Source: an uncultured Paracoccaceae bacterium
GTDB taxonomy: Bacteria; Pseudomonadota; Alphaproteobacteria; Rhodobacterales; Rhodobacteraceae
NCBI GenBank assembly: GCA_947494445.1
Contig: CANLVD010000001.1
Coordinates: 62,001 to 126,000 of the forward strand
Length of the DNA stretch: 64,000 nt
Direction of reading: 5' to 3'
The notes beneath the pieces were generated by a model that was given only the letters and a program-made list of their open reading frames with translations, was not told the DNA's origin and did not search any database. The first letter of the stretch is position 1, and each line of letters starts with the position of its first letter. A program made the translations under genes and the position numbers. Shown piece after piece: positions 17,874 to 26,216 of the stretch.

Positions 17874-18818
17874 TCAGATCCGGTCGCCCTCGAGGATCCA
17901 TTCGGCAGGCGCTTCGCCCAGTTCCAGAGCGGGTTGCGGAACGCTGTCGTCAATCGGCTCATAGGCGATGCTGTCCGTGCGTGCCTCGAAGCCTGCGGGC
18001 ATCCGCAACAACAATCGAATGGCACTTCCGGCTGACATTGGCGTCAGGGCGCCGAAGCCACCATCAGCCGCGATGGCGCGGCACAGCCCGGCTGTCCAGC
18101 GTTCGGACTGGGTCGGGTTGATCAGACTTTGGGCCATAGCCAGTTGCAACCGGTCGATCAACGTGTCCTCGAAGGACAGCCCGTTGATGGCAATCGGGCG
18201 TGGCTCGGGACGGCCGCAGGCATCCCAGAAATCGACCGCGAGCCAGCTTGCCAGACCGCAGCCGCGGATCCAGCTGCCCGGCCATGTGCCGTCAATCTGC
18301 TGTTCAGGATAGACGTGCTCGCGCCAGATGCGCGCTGCCTGCGCCGGCTCAAGCTGGCCCATGCGGAACTGGGTGGCCCAGAAATTGTAGTTTGCCTCGG
18401 ATGGCTGATGGCTCAGCACGCTCATGTCGCCGGTCAGACCGGCCCGCTCGATCTCGGTGAGCAGTTTGCGACGCACGGTGCGGATGTCATCGGTCATCGG
18501 AGCGCCGGAGCGGGCGTGGTTGTTGAACAGGCAGAACGCGGCCAGCACGGTGTCGGTGTCGGCGGAGAACTCGCAATTGTAGCCCGCACCAAGGCAGCGT
18601 TCGATCAGGGTGTCGACTGCGGACTGGGCCAGAACCCGCGCCCTTTCGGCCTGCGGAAAATCGGGTTTGCGCGACAGCTCGTAAAGGGCGATGCCGATCT
18701 TGGCCGTCACCCAGTCAGGTTTCTCACCCGGTCCCGGGCAATAGGACGCCCAAAGCCCGTTGGATTGCTGCGTTTCCGCCAATCTTTCGAGAAGCACATT
18801 CAAAGTCGATTCGGTCAT
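17874..18818 (-). CDS. Predicted alpha/alpha-toroid protein (terpenoid cyclase/prenyltransferase-like fold)
   Basis: Function unknown. The 314-residue protein has three spaced motifs like the QW repeats of squalene-hopene cyclase and prenyltransferase beta subunits: QQSNGLW (17-23), QQIDGTWPGSW (173-183) and ADGGFGALTPMSAGSAIRLL (251-270). A further segment, CEFSADTDTVLAAF (82-95), resembles the Asp-rich helix of that fold. It lacks the full DxDD acid motif, so cyclase chemistry is uncertain; a binding or peptide-processing role is possible. The ATG at 18818 is chosen because the frame upstream is non-coding in character. The gene lies downstream of the Crp-family regulator and of Crp-like sites, suggesting control by that regulator. 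Confidence 0.7.
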   Translation of the reverse strand: MTESTLNVLLERLAETQQSNGLWASYCPGPGEKPDWVTAKIGIALYELSRKPDFPQAERARVLAQSAVDTLIERCLGAGYNCEFSADTDTVLAAFCLFNNHARSGAPMTDDIRTVRRKLLTEIERAGLTGDMSVLSHQPSEANYNFWATQFRMGQLEPAQAARIWREHVYPEQQIDGTWPGSWIRGCGLASWLAVDFWDACGRPEPRPIAINGLSFEDTLIDRLQLAMAQSLINPTQSERWTAGLCRAIAADGGFGALTPMSAGSAIRLLLRMPAGFEARTDSIAYEPIDDSVPQPALELGEAPAEWILEGDRI

Positions 18819-18984
18819 GGTCACACCCACCCACGCTAATACAGACTGCCGATTGCGGGCCGGACAACACTGACCGACCCGCAATATATTTCTGGTCGAT
18901 TTCATCTGCACATCGCGGCTGTGTCCCCCAGCGCGCATCGGACGGGCCGATGCGAATTCCACGATATGCAAACTCTCTACCCAC

Positions 18985-18998
18985 TGTGACGTGTCACA
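18985..18998. promoter_or_regulatory. Crp/Fnr-type operator candidate (14 bp)
   Basis: TGTGAC and GTCACA are perfect inverted arms around GT, giving TGTGA-N4-TCACA. The 4-base spacing matches Fnr/Dnr-type sites. It lies about 167 bases upstream of the toroid-protein start. Confidence 0.55.
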
Positions 18999-19051
18999 AG
19001 GTTCAGGGCTTCCAGTACGCTTGCGCGCACCGTGCAAGTTAACGCCACGTA

Positions 19052-19075
19052 AACACGTTACGATAGATACGTGTT
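19052..19075. promoter_or_regulatory. Inverted repeat AACACGT-N10-ACGTGTT
   Basis: Perfect 7-base arms at 19052-19058 and 19069-19075, separated by 10 bases, lie between the two Crp-like sites. This could be a second operator or a small hairpin. No regulator is assigned. Confidence 0.35.
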
Positions 19076-19103
19076 ACCGGTCACGGCTTTTAACTCAAGT
19101 AAG

Positions 19104-19119
19104 TGTGAAAAAAATCACA
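19104..19119. promoter_or_regulatory. Perfect Crp consensus site
   Basis: TGTGA-AAAAAA-TCACA matches the canonical Crp operator exactly, with 6-base spacing. It lies 32 bases beyond the stop of the adjacent Crp-family gene and about 286 bases upstream of the toroid-protein start. It is probably bound by the neighbouring regulator or a genomic paralogue. Confidence 0.6.
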
Positions 19120-19150
19120 AGTTGTCACAATCAGAAGGCGAATAGGACAC

Positions 19151-19861
19151 TTAACTGTCCAATTGCTCGTGCTGATAGTCAATCAAAGCTGACAGATCGG
19201 GCACAACCAGACCCCGGCCCTGACGTGACAGAAGACCCAGCTTCTTGAGGCGCCCGATTTCGCGCGCCACCGCCTCGCGATTCGTAAAGACGAATGCGGC
19301 AAGTTCAGATTGGGTGGGTGGTTTCTCGATCACCACACTGCCGTCGCTGCGTTTGTGGGCCTCACACAGGCGCACAAGCTCGGCCCGGATCCGGTCATCG
19401 GCCTTGAGCGCGTTGAAGTCGCTGACCCGGCGGGTAAGCTCGCGCAGCTTGAGCACGAGCGAGCGCATCAGCGAAAAGCTCATGTCCGAATGGTTGGCCA
19501 GAAGGTCACGGAACTGGGCATCGCTGACGCGTGCCACCTTGCAATCGGTCAGGGCCACGACACTGGCAGACCGGGGCGAGCCGTCGATCACCGCAAATTC
19601 ACCGAAGCAATTGCCCTCATCAAGGGTTGTGAACGAAACCTCGCGGCCCTTGGCCGAGAAATTCGCGACCCGTACCGAGCCTTCGAGCAGGAATAGCACG
19701 TCAGAACTTCCATCCTCGGCATCGAGGATCATCTGGCCCGAGCGATACCGGCTTTCGGTCCAGAGCACCTTGAGGTGATCAAGCGTTGAACGGTCCACCT
19801 GCCCGAGAATGGTCTCTGGAGAGTACTGGATTTCCAAGTTTGCGTTGTATTGAAGCGCCAA
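19151..19861 (-). CDS. Crp/Fnr family transcriptional regulator
   Basis: A cyclic-nucleotide-type regulator of 236 residues. The N-terminal cNMP domain has the phosphate-binding cassette FGEFAVIDGSPRSASV, with the Glu and Arg that contact cAMP in Crp. A dimer helix follows, then a winged helix (PPTQSELAAFVFTNREAVAREIGRLKKLGLL). There is no N-terminal Cys cluster, so it is not an oxygen-sensing Fnr. The start is TTG at 19861, supported by AAGGGGA about 10 bases before it; no ATG occurs before residue 44, which is inside the domain. Crp-like sites lie just downstream. Confidence 0.9.
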   Translation of the reverse strand: MALQYNANLEIQYSPETILGQVDRSTLDHLKVLWTESRYRSGQMILDAEDGSSDVLFLLEGSVRVANFSAKGREVSFTTLDEGNCFGEFAVIDGSPRSASVVALTDCKVARVSDAQFRDLLANHSDMSFSLMRSLVLKLRELTRRVSDFNALKADDRIRAELVRLCEAHKRSDGSVVIEKPPTQSELAAFVFTNREAVAREIGRLKKLGLLSRQGRGLVVPDLSALIDYQHEQLDS

Positions 19862-20032
19862 GTCTTTGATCCCCTTATCCCCACACCCATACCAATATTC
19901 ATTCTGTGACGAAAGGACTTATCAGATGGAGATCACGGTGCCGGAGGCTCATCCCGAAATTGCATCGAATGATTTGGACAATGCCCGGGATTGTGCATAG
20001 TTAGTTTCATGTGCCGCCGGTGAATTGATTTT

Positions 20033-20806
20033 ATGTCGCTGAATTCAAACAATTTGATGGTCCTTGCGTTGCCCTTTGGGCAGGAGGTCAGAATCTATGC
20101 GCGCGAGACCGACAAGGCGACGCTGCTGCCCGATTATACCTGTGTAAGCAAGCGCCCAGCAGGTGCCGAGACCCTGATCGATTTCACCTCGTTTCGCAGC
20201 GAGCAGGAAGCGCTGGTAACAGGCAGTCTTGCCACGCTTGAGGCGGTGCGGGAAAGCGGTGCCGAGCAGGTGCCCTTTGTGATGGAAGAGGCTGATCCCG
20301 AAGCCGGGCCGGTGAGTTTCGATCTGTGTCTGGCGCGCTGTTTTGCGGCCGAGTTCTTTCGCTATGCACTGCAAACCGGGCAGGATATTGCCGCAGATGT
20401 CGCGGCCTATCACGCTGCACCTGATGCCCTGCACCCCCTGATCCGGGCCATGGAACAGGCCCTGAAACTGGATCGAGCGGACTGGGTCTGGGATGTGGCT
20501 GTGGCAGCCCTTGCACGGTTGCAGGATCCGACCCATCTGGCCGAGGCCAAGGGTAACAAGAGCTATGCGACCCGTCTGATTGCCGATCTGGCTGCGAGGA
20601 TGGATGCGCCTGAGACTGAAATAACGGCGCTGGAATTGTCCTGTGACATTGACCGGAATGCTGCCAAATTCTCACGTTTGATCCTGTTGAAACACCAGAA
20701 TGGACACGTTGAGGACATTTTTTCCCTGATAGAGAGATTTGAAAGCTGTTATCCCCTTGGACCACGGCTCAAAGCGTTGAAAACCAGATTGATGCAGGAC
20801 GACTGA
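20033..20806 (+). CDS. Unknown soluble protein, 257 residues
   Basis: No family recognised. There is no signal peptide or membrane span. The N-terminal 90 residues look beta-rich (LMVLALPFGQEVRIYARETD). The rest appears helical, with Ala-rich segments (DWVWDVAVAALARL, YATRLIADLAARMD). The start is ATG at 20033. It precedes a sulfotransferase-like gene by 5 bases, so the two are probably cotranscribed and related in role. Confidence 0.7.
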   Translation: MSLNSNNLMVLALPFGQEVRIYARETDKATLLPDYTCVSKRPAGAETLIDFTSFRSEQEALVTGSLATLEAVRESGAEQVPFVMEEADPEAGPVSFDLCLARCFAAEFFRYALQTGQDIAADVAAYHAAPDALHPLIRAMEQALKLDRADWVWDVAVAALARLQDPTHLAEAKGNKSYATRLIADLAARMDAPETEITALELSCDIDRNAAKFSRLILLKHQNGHVEDIFSLIERFESCYPLGPRLKALKTRLMQDD

Positions 20807-20811
20807 ACTTT

Positions 20812-21612
20812 ATGGCAGCAGACCAGCGGGACAATATTGCAGATGTGATCTGCATTGGTGCGCAGAAGACCTCGACCTCTTGGTTGCATCATGTGATCAA
20901 TGTGCATCCCAGGATGTACGTGTTTCCCAACTCAAAACCTGTGACCTCCACCAACAAGGAGGCGCATTTCTGGGACTGGAACCGCAAGCGCGGGGTGGAC
21001 TGGTACCGGGATCTGCTGACCCCGCCTGACCCGGCGAAGCTGTCGATGGATTTCACGCCGGAATACGCCTTTCTGAGCGCCAAGGACATCGAGGAATGCA
21101 AGGCGCTGAACCCCACGGCCAAACTGATCTATGTGCTGCGTGATCCGCTGAGCCGGGCGATCTCAGCACTCAGGATGCATGCCAAGCGGGCGACCGGAGA
21201 TGCGGATGCGGGTGCGCATGTGATCCGGTTTGACGAGGCCATTCACAAGGTGATCGCGGATGCGCGGATCGGGGATCATTCGTCCTATGTCGCCAATCAC
21301 GCCCGCTGGTCGCGGCAGTATGACGATATACTGGTGTTGAACTACGAGGACATCCTGTCAGAGCCGCGCAAGGTGATCACCCGGATTTTCGAGCATCTTG
21401 AGCTTGATCCGGCTGAGATGTCGGCAGAGCAGACCGCAACATTCGAAACACGGTTCGAGCGCAAGGTCTGGAAGTCGGTGGAGTATCCGCTGGATCGGGA
21501 TCTGGTGCTGTTCCTGCACGGGTTGATGTGGCCAAAACGCAGCGCTGCCGAGGATCGGTTCGGGTTTAAATTCACCGAATACGCCAAGGAACTTGCCGCA
21601 CTGGATCAGTAG
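20812..21612 (+). CDS. Sulfotransferase-family protein
   Basis: A 266-residue protein likely to transfer sulfate from PAPS to a hydroxyl or amine of an unknown acceptor. The 5'-phosphosulfate loop is ICIGAQKTSTSWL (about 13-25) and the 3'-phosphate region is YVLRDPLSRAISALRMHA (about 106-123). YEDILSEP, followed by an Arg/Lys-rich C-terminal segment, is typical. It follows the unknown 257-residue protein by 5 bases and overlaps the end of convergent tamB by 7 bp. The substrate could be a lipid, glycan or small metabolite. Confidence 0.88.
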   Translation: MAADQRDNIADVICIGAQKTSTSWLHHVINVHPRMYVFPNSKPVTSTNKEAHFWDWNRKRGVDWYRDLLTPPDPAKLSMDFTPEYAFLSAKDIEECKALNPTAKLIYVLRDPLSRAISALRMHAKRATGDADAGAHVIRFDEAIHKVIADARIGDHSSYVANHARWSRQYDDILVLNYEDILSEPRKVITRIFEHLELDPAEMSAEQTATFETRFERKVWKSVEYPLDRDLVLFLHGLMWPKRSAAEDRFGFKFTEYAKELAALDQ

Positions 21613-24600
21613 TCGCGCTCGTAGAAGATGCCGATTTTGGTGTTGCCATCGGTGCCGACCGTACCGCGTGCGGTCAGGTTTTCGGTAACATCCAGATTGA
21701 TGGTGAAACGGGTGTCGCCCTTGCTGTCGGCCTCAAGATCCACATAGACATTGTCGCGGACGTATTTGCCCGCACGCACGGCCACGGTGCCGTCCTGATC
21801 GCTTGAGACATCAAGATTGTCGAGTGAGATTTCCTCACGCAGGGAGCCCAGCAGACCGGTGCCGCCGGAGCCTGTGAGCGAGGCAACGGAGGCTGCAAGC
21901 TGGGCGACCTGGAAGGGCGACAACTCGTCAAGCGAGCGGTTGAAGACCAGACGGGCCAGGATCTCGTCCTGGGGCAGGACGGGGACGGAGGAAAACGTGA
22001 TCTGCGGGTCGGATGCCGCGCCTTCGACGCTGACAAAGACGGTGACGTCATCGGCTTCGGTCTTGGCCACGAAATCGAGCCGCGGATCAAGCGAGCCGAT
22101 GAGCGAGACGCGCCCCTCTTCGAAATTCACGCGTTGGCCGAGGATCGAGATGCGGCCGCGTTTCATCTCGAACGCGCCCACGGGGCGGATGTCGTTGACC
22201 GGGCCGGTGATGCGCAACTGGCCGCCGACTTCGGTATCGAGGCCGCGTCCCCGGATGAAAATCTGGTTTGGGGCGTTGATGGTGACGTCCACGGTCAGCG
22301 GAGAGGCTGCACGTGCGGTTTCAGCCTCGCGCCGACGGTCGAGGATGCCGGAACGGTCGAGTGTCATGGTCACGTCGCGCGGTGGATTGCGGTGGGTAAC
22401 GTCCAGCAGTTCGGCCTCGCTGAGACCGAAACCATCGGGGATGATGACTTCCGTCTCGTCCAGATCGAAGCTGCCTGTGATCCGGCCCGCGCCCAGTACC
22501 GGGCCGTCAATGTCGACACCACCGTCGATGATGGTGGTCAGAAGCTGGCCATCGGCAATGCGCGCGCGCTGCAGCCTGAGTGCCAGATCAGCGGGGATGC
22601 CCGCGGCCACGTCGATCAGAACCGAGCCGTCCAGCGTCAGCCGCCCGCCCTTGGAAAAGAGCGCGATGCCGCGGCTGATCGTGACGTTCTGGCCGGAGAT
22701 GGCTGCATCAACCTCGATCCCGTTGAGGCGCAGATTGCTGAGCGGGTCGACGAAAACGCCCTCGCGGATGGCTGCGGTGCCGTTGACCTGCGGGGACGTC
22801 AGTTGCCCCGTGGCGCGCAGATCAAGCGTGGCAGTGCCCGCGACCTGTGCCGAGCGGTCGGCGAGATAGGTGTTGGCAAGGGACAGGGGTGCGGTGCCGT
22901 CGACGGTCAGGTCAAGCCCAGAGCCTGACAGGGGCACACGCCCGTTGGCAGTGACCACCAGGCCGGACGGGCCGGTTACACGGGCGTTGCCAAGGGTCAC
23001 GGTATTGTCGGTGAACTGGCCCGAGACCTCGGCTGCGATGGGCTGAATGCCGCGCTGGGACATCTCGGTCACCGAGACGCCGCGCGCGTTCATATCGAAG
23101 GTGACAAATGGGTCTGAAACAGTGCCGCCAACCTGCGCCTGTCCGTCGACCGCACCGCGCAGTCCCTGCCCGCCCGCGACACGGTCCAGCAGGACCAGCG
23201 GCAGGGAGGCAAGGCGCAGTTCCAGATCAAGCGGGCCATCCGGACCGGTGAGCGAGACATCGCCTCGAATGGTCGAGGACAGCCCCTGCGGACCGCTGAG
23301 ATCGGCATCAAGGACCAGAGTGGAGCCATCGGTGCGGCCCGTGGCGGTAAGATCCAGCGACGGCAAGCCAGCCTCGCGCAGAACTTCAGCCGTTACCGCT
23401 GTTAGGTTTGCGTCGAAATTGATGTCCGGTGCGGATTGTGTGCCGGCGACCCGGGCGGACCCTGTCAGAGTGCCGCCAATCCCCAGATCCTCCTGCACCA
23501 GATTGGCCAGCGACAGCGGGATGTCGCGCAGATCAACCTGCATATCAAGACTGTCAGAAATGCTGCCCGCAACCTCGGCCCGGCCACCGTCAACGTCCAG
23601 TCGCATCGGCGACAGCGTGATGTCACCGGACTGGATGCGCAGGGACGCGGGCTCCAGCAGTTTCACCAAGCGACCGCCATTGATGATGGACACGGCTGCG
23701 AGATCAACGCCAAGCGCGCTTTCGGGCAGGCGCCTGATCCGCGCCGAAACATCGGCATCGGTACCGTTGGACAGGGCAACTGTGGCGGTTATGTCGGTGT
23801 CCAGCCCCTGCTGATCGGCGGTGACGCCAAGGGCATCAAAGGCGATGCCACCCACCTGACCGGTGGCCAGAGCGACCGTCCCGTCAATCTGCGGAATTGC
23901 GCCGAAAGCATCGTCGATCTGCAAATCGATCTGACCGGTTACGGCGGAGGCTCCGGTCACGATCAGGTCCTGAAGCGCCCCGTTTATGGTCACCGATTGC
24001 TGGCCCTGATTGCGGGCAAGACGCAGGTCGGCCTGCATCGCACCCGAGGCCTGTTGCAGCGCCAGCGCGGCTGTGGGGCCAAGATCATCGGCGCGCAGGG
24101 TCGCGGAACCGGCAATCAGCCCATCGGAGCCCTGAGCCACCCCGCCCGACAGCGTAAGACCGGGAAGATCCAGCTCGAACTCCCGCAGGGAGCGGGCGCT
24201 GCCGGCCAGCCGAAACTTGCCGGTAAGCGACATGTCCTGATCATCCAGCAAGCCCGAGCCATCAAGCACGCCTGCGATCCGGCCCACGCCTTCCTGCTGG
24301 CCATTGACGCGGACAAGGGCCGCACGGACCTGACGATCACCCAGTTGCAGTTCAGGCGAGCGGATTTCGGCAATGAAGGACAGGGTTTCGGTCGCGCCGG
24401 ATGCACGTGCGCTGAGTGCAAGCGGACCGGTGGCATCAGCCAGCACAAGGCCGATGTCGGTGAGGGTTGCCTGAAGATCAAGATCGGTGGCAGCCGTGGA
24501 AATCCCGCCATCGCCAAAGAACCGTAGCTGGTCATTGGACAGGGAGAACGCATCCAGACGGATGCCGCCGGTGTCGCGGGTGACCCGACCGTCCAGCACT

Positions 24601-26216
24601 GTGCGCCCGGCCAGAAGCGCATCAAGCCGGTCATCGCCAAGGCGCAGGCCGGTGGTGTCGCCGGTCAGGTCAAGATCGAAACTGGCATTCAGAGGCTCGA
24701 TCCGGCTGTCGATTTCCAGATTTGCGGCACCGGCAAGGCTGCGTCCTGCGAGGCCTGAGAAGGGTGAAAGATCGGCGAGATCAGCGGTGATCTGGCCGGT
24801 CCAGACCAACTCATCCACCTGACCGACAGCGGCCACTTCAACGCCTTTGCCTTGCAGCCTGAGCCCGGACAGCTGGAAGGGCTGGCCCGACTGGAACAGG
24901 CCGTCAAAGCGGAAGGTGAGTGCCTCGCCCAAAGCGTCCAGAACTGCCGGATCCGGCGCGCCAAAGCCGCTGGCACGCCCGTCGAGATCGAAGCTGACCC
25001 GGCGCTGCTCGGGCTGGTTGAGATCGGTGGCCGCGCCGCCGCCGGTGAGCGTGAGGGATTCGACGGACAGATCGGTGGTGCGCAGATCGTCAAGATCCAG
25101 ATCAAGGGTCCAGCGGCCTGCCTGACCGTAGTCCAGATCGAAGGCGGCGAATTGCAGGGTCGTGCCCGCGCCCGCGATGGGCAGAAGCGTTGCCGCGCCG
25201 GTTTGCGTACCAAGTGCGCCGGTGAATGTCATGCGTGTCGGGAAACCGGTGGCATCCGTGGTCAGTTGGCCGTCAAGCGCGAGGGCAGCCGCCTTGATGG
25301 CAAGCCGGTCCATGGCAAAGCCGTCCGCGCCGGTTTTGCCGCGAGCTGTGACGGTGGAGGCACCCGCGAAAAAGTCGGCAAACTGGGCCGGGATCAGCGG
25401 TTGCAGATTGCCGTCGATGTCGAGCGCAAAGCCGATGTCCTCACCCGCCTCGGTCAGTTCCAGCGCGCCCTCGATGAGGGGCGTGCCATCGACCTGCATC
25501 TGGAACTGGGTGATCAGATCCTCGACCGGACCTTCGCCTTGCAGGGTGATCGCCAAGGGTGGCTGATCCTGAATGTTGAGCAGGCTGGCCAGCATCCCGC
25601 CTTGAGGTTCCGACATATCAAGGTCAATTTTGACCTGACGGCTGTCGTTGGCATAACTGGCCACCAACGACAATTGACCGCCTGCGCCGTCAAGCCGTTC
25701 GGTCCGGATCTCGGTATCCAGCGCACCACCTGCCAGTTGCAGGCGGCCCTCGATCTTCAGGACCGCCGCCAGTCCGGCAAGCGCCTCTCCCAACTCCAAC
25801 TCGCCAATATCCAGTTGATCGAGTGAGACCGAGACGGGCAGATCAGGCAGGGAAAACGGCTGTGCCTCGGGCGAGGGCAGCGCGTTGTCGGACGCGGGCT
25901 GGCGGGAGATGATGATCTTCTCGGCGGCCAAACGGGAGACGTCCACCCGGCCCCTCAGAAGTGCTGTGCGGCTCCAGTCGATCTGGGCATTCACAATCTC
26001 GAGCCAGACGCCCTGGGGATCGGCGATTGTGATGCGCTCGACCCGCGCCTCGCTGCTGAGCGCACCGTCAACGCCGCGGATGCGGAACTGCATGTTCTCG
26101 GTCGAGAGCTGGTCCTCGACGAGGTTGATCAGAAAGCTGTTTTCGCGGCTGTCATCATCCTGCGCCCAGCCACAGACCGCCCAGAACACCAGACAGAGTG
26201 TCAGAAGCGCGCGCAT
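21606..26216 (-). CDS. tamB: Translocation and assembly module subunit TamB
   Basis: A very long (1536-residue) inner-membrane-anchored protein bridging the periplasm, working with TamA in outer-membrane protein or lipid transport. The N-terminus is a signal anchor (LLTLCLVFWAVCGWAQ). The middle consists of repeated beta strands rich in D, G, L and T. The C-terminal DUF490 region has RLVFNRSLDELSPFQVAQLAA and ends in LTARGTVGTDGNTKIGIFYERDY, split over the last 25 residues, typical for TamB. The start shares one base with the tamA stop (TGATG). Confidence 0.92.
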   Translation of the reverse strand: MRALLTLCLVFWAVCGWAQDDDSRENSFLINLVEDQLSTENMQFRIRGVDGALSSEARVERITIADPQGVWLEIVNAQIDWSRTALLRGRVDVSRLAAEKIIISRQPASDNALPSPEAQPFSLPDLPVSVSLDQLDIGELELGEALAGLAAVLKIEGRLQLAGGALDTEIRTERLDGAGGQLSLVASYANDSRQVKIDLDMSEPQGGMLASLLNIQDQPPLAITLQGEGPVEDLITQFQMQVDGTPLIEGALELTEAGEDIGFALDIDGNLQPLIPAQFADFFAGASTVTARGKTGADGFAMDRLAIKAAALALDGQLTTDATGFPTRMTFTGALGTQTGAATLLPIAGAGTTLQFAAFDLDYGQAGRWTLDLDLDDLRTTDLSVESLTLTGGGAATDLNQPEQRRVSFDLDGRASGFGAPDPAVLDALGEALTFRFDGLFQSGQPFQLSGLRLQGKGVEVAAVGQVDELVWTGQITADLADLSPFSGLAGRSLAGAANLEIDSRIEPLNASFDLDLTGDTTGLRLGDDRLDALLAGRTVLDGRVTRDTGGIRLDAFSLSNDQLRFFGDGGISTAATDLDLQATLTDIGLVLADATGPLALSARASGATETLSFIAEIRSPELQLGDRQVRAALVRVNGQQEGVGRIAGVLDGSGLLDDQDMSLTGKFRLAGSARSLREFELDLPGLTLSGGVAQGSDGLIAGSATLRADDLGPTAALALQQASGAMQADLRLARNQGQQSVTINGALQDLIVTGASAVTGQIDLQIDDAFGAIPQIDGTVALATGQVGGIAFDALGVTADQQGLDTDITATVALSNGTDADVSARIRRLPESALGVDLAAVSIINGGRLVKLLEPASLRIQSGDITLSPMRLDVDGGRAEVAGSISDSLDMQVDLRDIPLSLANLVQEDLGIGGTLTGSARVAGTQSAPDINFDANLTAVTAEVLREAGLPSLDLTATGRTDGSTLVLDADLSGPQGLSSTIRGDVSLTGPDGPLDLELRLASLPLVLLDRVAGGQGLRGAVDGQAQVGGTVSDPFVTFDMNARGVSVTEMSQRGIQPIAAEVSGQFTDNTVTLGNARVTGPSGLVVTANGRVPLSGSGLDLTVDGTAPLSLANTYLADRSAQVAGTATLDLRATGQLTSPQVNGTAAIREGVFVDPLSNLRLNGIEVDAAISGQNVTISRGIALFSKGGRLTLDGSVLIDVAAGIPADLALRLQRARIADGQLLTTIIDGGVDIDGPVLGAGRITGSFDLDETEVIIPDGFGLSEAELLDVTHRNPPRDVTMTLDRSGILDRRREAETARAASPLTVDVTINAPNQIFIRGRGLDTEVGGQLRITGPVNDIRPVGAFEMKRGRISILGQRVNFEEGRVSLIGSLDPRLDFVAKTEADDVTVFVSVEGAASDPQITFSSVPVLPQDEILARLVFNRSLDELSPFQVAQLAASVASLTGSGGTGLLGSLREEISLDNLDVSSDQDGTVAVRAGKYVRDNVYVDLEADSKGDTRFTINLDVTENLTARGTVGTDGNTKIGIFYERDY

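Larger units (their letters stand above)
18819..19150. other. Non-coding region between the toroid-protein and Crp-family genes
   Basis: No gene is supported in these 332 bases. The stretch holds three symmetric elements listed separately (18985-18998, 19052-19075, 19104-19119). It forms the upstream region of the leftward toroid-protein gene. A short symmetric pair, GGACA and TGTCC (19145-19160), spans the stop of the Crp-family gene. Confidence 0.7.
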
